Assembly (NCBI GenBank): GCA_028691715.1
Contig: JAQUYR010000062.1
Coordinates: 1-7,214 of the forward strand
Source of the DNA: Bacilli bacterium
GTDB taxonomy: Bacteria; Bacillota_I; Bacilli_A; ML615J-28; CAG-698
DNA length: 7,214 nucleotides
Reading direction: 5' to 3'
Within the stretch, counting starts at the first letter, position 1, and each line of letters starts with the position of its first letter. Below the pieces are notes generated by a model. The model did not search any database and was not told the origin of the DNA. It worked only from the letters and a program-made list of their open reading frames with translations. Positions 4,398 through 7,214 of the stretch are shown here, in pieces. A program made the position numbers and the translations under genes.

Positions 4398-6741
4398 ATA
4401 TCATAATACCCTAGAACTTAATAAAATAATTGAGTATATTAAAGAAGAAACAATACTCGATACCAATAAAGATTATCTCGATAATTTAGTGTTGATGGAT
4501 GATATCGATGATATTCGTCAATCATTAGATGAAACCGATGAAGCAGTAAAACTAATACTGCGAATGCAAAGATTTCCACTATATTTTAATAGCCCACTCG
4601 ACTATATCCTAGGGAAATTACATAAAAATGGAGTCGTTACCATCGAAGAACTATTGGAAATTGGAAAGTTCTTAGATACCATCAAAAACATAGAGATATA
4701 TATCGACAATTTGGATAGCGCTGAAATTGAATGCCCTCTTTTTAAGATGCAAGCATCTTTATTATTCTATCCTAAAGATTTAAATCTGCGCATTAAAGAG
4801 ATAGTATCACCATATGGTGAAATCAAGGATGAGGCGAGTGCTCTTCTTAGAGATATCAGGCGAAGAATAAAAGACACTGAAAAGGCTATTCAGAACAAAT
4901 TACAGGAAATAATTTCTAAAAATTCTAGTAAATTATCCCAAAACCTCGTATCAATCAGAAATGATCGCTATGTCATCCCTGTTAAACACGACTACAAGAA
5001 TTCTTTTAAGGGGATTATTCATGATCAATCCGCTTCAGGAGAAACCATTTTTCTTGAACCTCAGATTGTCTGTCAATTGAATAATAACTTAAATCAATTG
5101 ATTGAAGATGAGAAAAAGGAAATCTATAATATCCTCCGGGAGATAAGTATTAAAATCGATTCCTTCTATGATTCCTTAATAGGAGGTTACAATGTTATCA
5201 AGCATCTCGATTTGGTCTTTAGTAAAGCTTGCTATGCTATTAGAATTCAAGCTAATAAACCTAAAGTTAATGACCAGGGGCTTGTTGATCTAATCAATTG
5301 CCATCATCCCCTATTAAATGTCAGCAATGTCGTCAGCAATAATATAAGTATAGGAAAAGATTATCAGGGAATCATTGTCACTGGTCCTAATACTGGTGGT
5401 AAAACTGTGCTCTTAAAGACCATTGGTTTGTTATCTCTAATGGTTAAGGCGGGCTTGCTTATTCCTTGTGCTGAAGAAAGCGATATTATGATCTTTGATA
5501 ATGTTTATGCTGATATCGGTGATGAGCAGAGCATTGATCAAAATCTATCAACTTTTTCTTCTCATCTAAAAAACGTTATTGAGATAATGAATCAGGTAAC
5601 AAATAATTCTCTGGTTTTACTCGATGAATTGGGATCTGGTACTGATCCAGCTGAGGGGTCATCTTTAGCTATCGCTATTTTTGATTTTTTGATTGCTAAA
5701 AAGTGTTTAGTTATTGCCACATCACACTATTCAGAGTTAAAAATACATGCCTATAACTCATCTAATATTATCAATGCCAGTGTTGAATTTGATGTTCAAA
5801 CATTGAAACCAACATATAAGTTATTGATTGGAGTTCCTGGTCAGAGCAATGCTCTAAAGATTTCAAAAATTTTAGGTCTTTCAGATGAAATAATTGAAAA
5901 GGCTCAAAATTATGCCTATAAGAATAATAATGAAATAACCACTGTTCTTGACAAGTTGATCAAGCAATCGCATGAACTAGATCATAAGCTCAAGGTAATC
6001 GACGAAAAGAATCATTTATTATCTCAAAAAATCATCGAAGCTAACAAAAATATTGAAGAGACTTATCAGGATAAAAACAACATCCTTCATCAAGCCGAAG
6101 AAGAAGCAAAAAAAATAATTGCTAAGTCATCACAGAAGATTGAAGCAATTTTGTCCGAATTAAATGAGATGAAATTACGCGAGGTTAAACTCCACGAGAT
6201 TGCTGAGGTTAAACATGAGATTAAGGAATTAAAAGAGAGTATACATGTTGAGGATGATTTTATTGAGAAAGATGAAGAAATAGTAGTCGGGTCTAATGTA
6301 TATGTAGAGGGCTATAACTGCTATGGAATTGTCATAAAGATAAACAATAATAATAAATATGATGTTCAAATCGGAAATGCTAAAGTAGTTGTCGAGAAAA
6401 AGTCTTTGAAGATAAATAAAGAAAAGAATAATTTTAAACAAGTGACTAATAATCCTATATCAACCAGTTCTTCTAACATCAACGCTAAAAAATCGGTAAA
6501 AATGAGTTTAGATTTACGCGGCGAACGCTATGAGGATGCTATAGAAAAATTAGAAAAGTATATTGATGATGCAATTTATGCTGGTTTCTTACAGGTCAGC
6601 ATTATTCATGGCTTTGGTACTGGAGTTATCAGAGAAATGGTGCAAAAGTTTTTAAAAAGCAACAAGTATGTTGAGAGTTTTCGCTACGGTGGAGCAAATG
6701 AAGGTGGCCAGGGGGCTACTATAGTAACTTTTAAAAAATAA
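4390..6741 (+). CDS. mutS2: MutS2 family ATPase / Smr endonuclease-domain protein
   Basis: MutS2 is a MutS-type ATPase without the mismatch-recognition domain. Homologues are linked to suppression of recombination and, in Bacillus, to splitting or rescue of collided ribosomes. The 783-residue length is normal. The order is: MutS core and lever helices (about 1-290), ATPase domain with Walker A GPNTGGKT (332-339), the STFSSHLKN loop (387-395), Walker B LVLLDE (408-413) followed by GSGTDPAEG, and H446 in ATSHYSELK. A long charged coiled coil (about 515-620), a KOW-like segment (about 632-672), an Asn/Ser-rich linker (about 675-700) and a C-terminal Smr domain (707-783) follow. Smr shows LDLRG (707-711) and HGFGTG (740-745), so the nuclease signature is intact. 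The start has only a weak ribosome site (GAAAGAG, 4373-4379). trxA follows 9 bases after the stop. Which role dominates here cannot be read from sequence. Confidence 0.96.
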   Translation: MNKYHNTLELNKIIEYIKEETILDTNKDYLDNLVLMDDIDDIRQSLDETDEAVKLILRMQRFPLYFNSPLDYILGKLHKNGVVTIEELLEIGKFLDTIKNIEIYIDNLDSAEIECPLFKMQASLLFYPKDLNLRIKEIVSPYGEIKDEASALLRDIRRRIKDTEKAIQNKLQEIISKNSSKLSQNLVSIRNDRYVIPVKHDYKNSFKGIIHDQSASGETIFLEPQIVCQLNNNLNQLIEDEKKEIYNILREISIKIDSFYDSLIGGYNVIKHLDLVFSKACYAIRIQANKPKVNDQGLVDLINCHHPLLNVSNVVSNNISIGKDYQGIIVTGPNTGGKTVLLKTIGLLSLMVKAGLLIPCAEESDIMIFDNVYADIGDEQSIDQNLSTFSSHLKNVIEIMNQVTNNSLVLLDELGSGTDPAEGSSLAIAIFDFLIAKKCLVIATSHYSELKIHAYNSSNIINASVEFDVQTLKPTYKLLIGVPGQSNALKISKILGLSDEIIEKAQNYAYKNNNEITTVLDKLIKQSHELDHKLKVIDEKNHLLSQKIIEANKNIEETYQDKNNILHQAEEEAKKIIAKSSQKIEAILSELNEMKLREVKLHEIAEVKHEIKELKESIHVEDDFIEKDEEIVVGSNVYVEGYNCYGIVIKINNNNKYDVQIGNAKVVVEKKSLKINKEKNNFKQVTNNPISTSSSNINAKKSVKMSLDLRGERYEDAIEKLEKYIDDAIYAGFLQVSIIHGFGTGVIREMVQKFLKSNKYVESFRYGGANEGGQGATIVTFKK

Positions 6742-6746
6742 GGAGA
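6740..6746 (+). promoter_or_regulatory. Strong ribosome binding site for trxA overlapping the mutS2 stop
   Basis: AAGGAGA lies 4 bases before the trxA ATG and shares its first two bases with the mutS2 TAA (6739-6741). It is much stronger than the mutS2 site, so trxA can be made at a higher rate than MutS2 from the same transcript. Confidence 0.75.
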
Positions 6747-6750
6747 TAAT

Positions 6751-7071
6751 ATGATTGAGAAAATTAGTGAAAAACAATTTAAAGAATTAAAGAATGACTA
6801 TGTTGTAGTCGATTTCTATGCTAACTGGTGTGGCCCTTGTAAGATGATATCACCATTTATTTCAGAAATTTCTGAAGAAATTCCATTAGTAGCTTTTAAA
6901 AAAATTGACGTTGATGAGAACGAGGATTTGGCAAGTGCTCTCAATATCAAAAGTATTCCAACAATCATTATTTTTAAGTATGGTGAAGAGATCGATCGAA
7001 AAATAGGCTTTGCTTCAAAAACCGTATTGAAGAGTTGGATTCTTGATAAGACTGTCTATATAAAAAAATAG
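6751..7071 (+). CDS. trxA: Thioredoxin
   Basis: Thioredoxin is a small cytoplasmic disulfide reductase recharged by thioredoxin reductase; it supports ribonucleotide reductase and protein thiol repair. The 106-residue product has the standard length and fold. The active site is WCGPC (26-30, C27 and C30), the buried acid is D21 in VVVDFYANWCGPC, the cis-proline is P70 in SIPT, and the conserved glycine is G86. No signal peptide is present, so it is cytoplasmic. It follows mutS2 by 9 bases and is probably cotranscribed with it. Proximity of mutS2 and trxA is familiar in Bacillota, where uvrC often comes next; here a DUF402 gene with its own promoter follows instead. No thioredoxin reductase gene is visible. 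No convincing GC-rich hairpin terminator follows. Confidence 0.96.
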   Translation: MIEKISEKQFKELKNDYVVVDFYANWCGPCKMISPFISEISEEIPLVAFKKIDVDENEDLASALNIKSIPTIIIFKYGEEIDRKIGFASKTVLKSWILDKTVYIKK

Positions 7072-7072
7072 T

Positions 7073-7101
7073 TTTACAAAAAAATATTTTTTTGTTATAC
7101 T
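7073..7101 (+). promoter_or_regulatory. Predicted sigma-A promoter for the DUF402-family gene
   Basis: TTTACA (7073-7078) and TATACT (7096-7101) are 17 bases apart, one mismatch each from the vegetative consensus. The -10 also has the TG extension (TGTTATACT), the same form as at rnhC. It begins 2 bases after the trxA stop. The start would be near 7108, giving a leader of about 18 bases. Confidence 0.75.
7076..7095. repeat. Perfect 20-bp A/T palindrome in the promoter spacer
   Basis: ACA6-type arm ACAAAAAAA (7076-7084) and TTTTTTTGT (7087-7095) flank a central TA, making an exact inverted repeat. It fills the space between the -35 and -10 boxes of the DUF402 gene promoter. It could be an operator, an A-tract bend, or a very weak terminator for mutS2-trxA. 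A hairpin with only one G-C pair per arm would be unstable, so a strong terminator is unlikely. Confidence 0.6.
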
Positions 7102-7125
7102 ATTATTAGGAAAGAAGTGCTATCA

Positions 7126-7214
7126 ATGAAAAATCTAGATATTATCAGTTTTAAACATGATGGGGAACTCCATAGAGTATGGAAAAATGTTTTAAAAATT
7201 TTTGAAGATGAAGA
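7126..7214 (+). CDS. DUF402-family protein, possible nucleoside tri/diphosphatase (partial)
   Basis: Only the first 29 residues lie in the window and the frame runs off the right edge. The segment IISFKHDGELHRVWKN resembles the N-terminal SYKHNG-IHR-WK block of Bacillus YgaC, as I remember it. YgaC is a DUF402 protein linked to nucleoside di- and triphosphate hydrolysis. The ribosome site AGGAAAG (7108-7114) lies 11 bases before the ATG. An in-frame GTG at 7117 is 5 bases from the AGGA core and could be the true start, adding three residues. The gene has its own promoter directly upstream. The family call rests on a short stretch and needs the remaining sequence. Confidence 0.65.
   Translation, partial: MKNLDIISFKHDGELHRVWKNVLKIFEDE

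Noticed and set aside
6340..6360. AAT/AAC repeat coding for an Asn run in mutS2
   Set aside because: It is a short low-complexity loop in the KOW-like segment, common in A+T-rich genomes, and too short to call a functional repeat.
6229..6441. Antisense open frame of 70 codons inside mutS2
   Set aside because: It is the complement of the A-rich KOW and linker region of mutS2; the apparent hydrophobic protein is a composition artefact.
1..7214. Mobile element, CRISPR, defence system, tRNA or rRNA
   Set aside because: No transposase, integrase, spaced repeat array, tRNA-like cloverleaf or rRNA segment was seen; nearly all sequence is accounted for by housekeeping genes.

Overview
The window is A+T-rich DNA from a low-GC Gram-positive bacterium. 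The gene repertoire (YlbL-type Lon-like protease, LspA, RNase HIII, MutS2) is that of the Bacillota or their wall-less and gut relatives (Bacilli, Erysipelotrichia, Acholeplasma or Izemoplasma-like lineages). TGA ends at least two genes here (88-90 and 2008-2010) and tryptophan is read from TGG, so this looks like the standard bacterial code and not the Mycoplasma code. I cannot name the species.

Left block (1-3390, + strand): the tail of an unidentified gene, a dCMP deaminase that strikingly resembles the animal enzyme, a membrane-anchored PDZ/Lon-like protease (YlbL family), a small three-helix membrane protein of unknown function, lipoprotein signal peptidase LspA, and an RluA/RluD-family 23S rRNA pseudouridine synthase. 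Neighbouring genes overlap or lie at most 4 bases apart, so they very probably form one operon. It ends at a bidirectional hairpin terminator (about 3391-3435).

Right block (3434-7214): rnhC (RNase HIII) lies on the - strand, converging on rluD and diverging from mutS2. The short rnhC/mutS2 gap holds two good -10 boxes on opposite strands whose predicted start sites fall inside each other's promoter. mutS2 is followed by trxA (thioredoxin) with a strong ribosome site overlapping the mutS2 stop. After trxA, a near-consensus promoter with a perfect 20-bp A/T palindrome in its spacer precedes a DUF402-family gene cut by the window end.

The content is mostly housekeeping: nucleotide metabolism, envelope protein processing, rRNA modification, RNA:DNA hybrid removal, ribosome or recombination quality control, and thiol redox. 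I see no mobile element, CRISPR array, tRNA, rRNA or defence system. The points of interest are the eukaryote-like dCMP deaminase, an altered catalytic motif in the Lon-like protease, the unknown three-helix membrane protein, and the compact regulatory DNA around the rnhC/mutS2 and trxA/DUF402 junctions.
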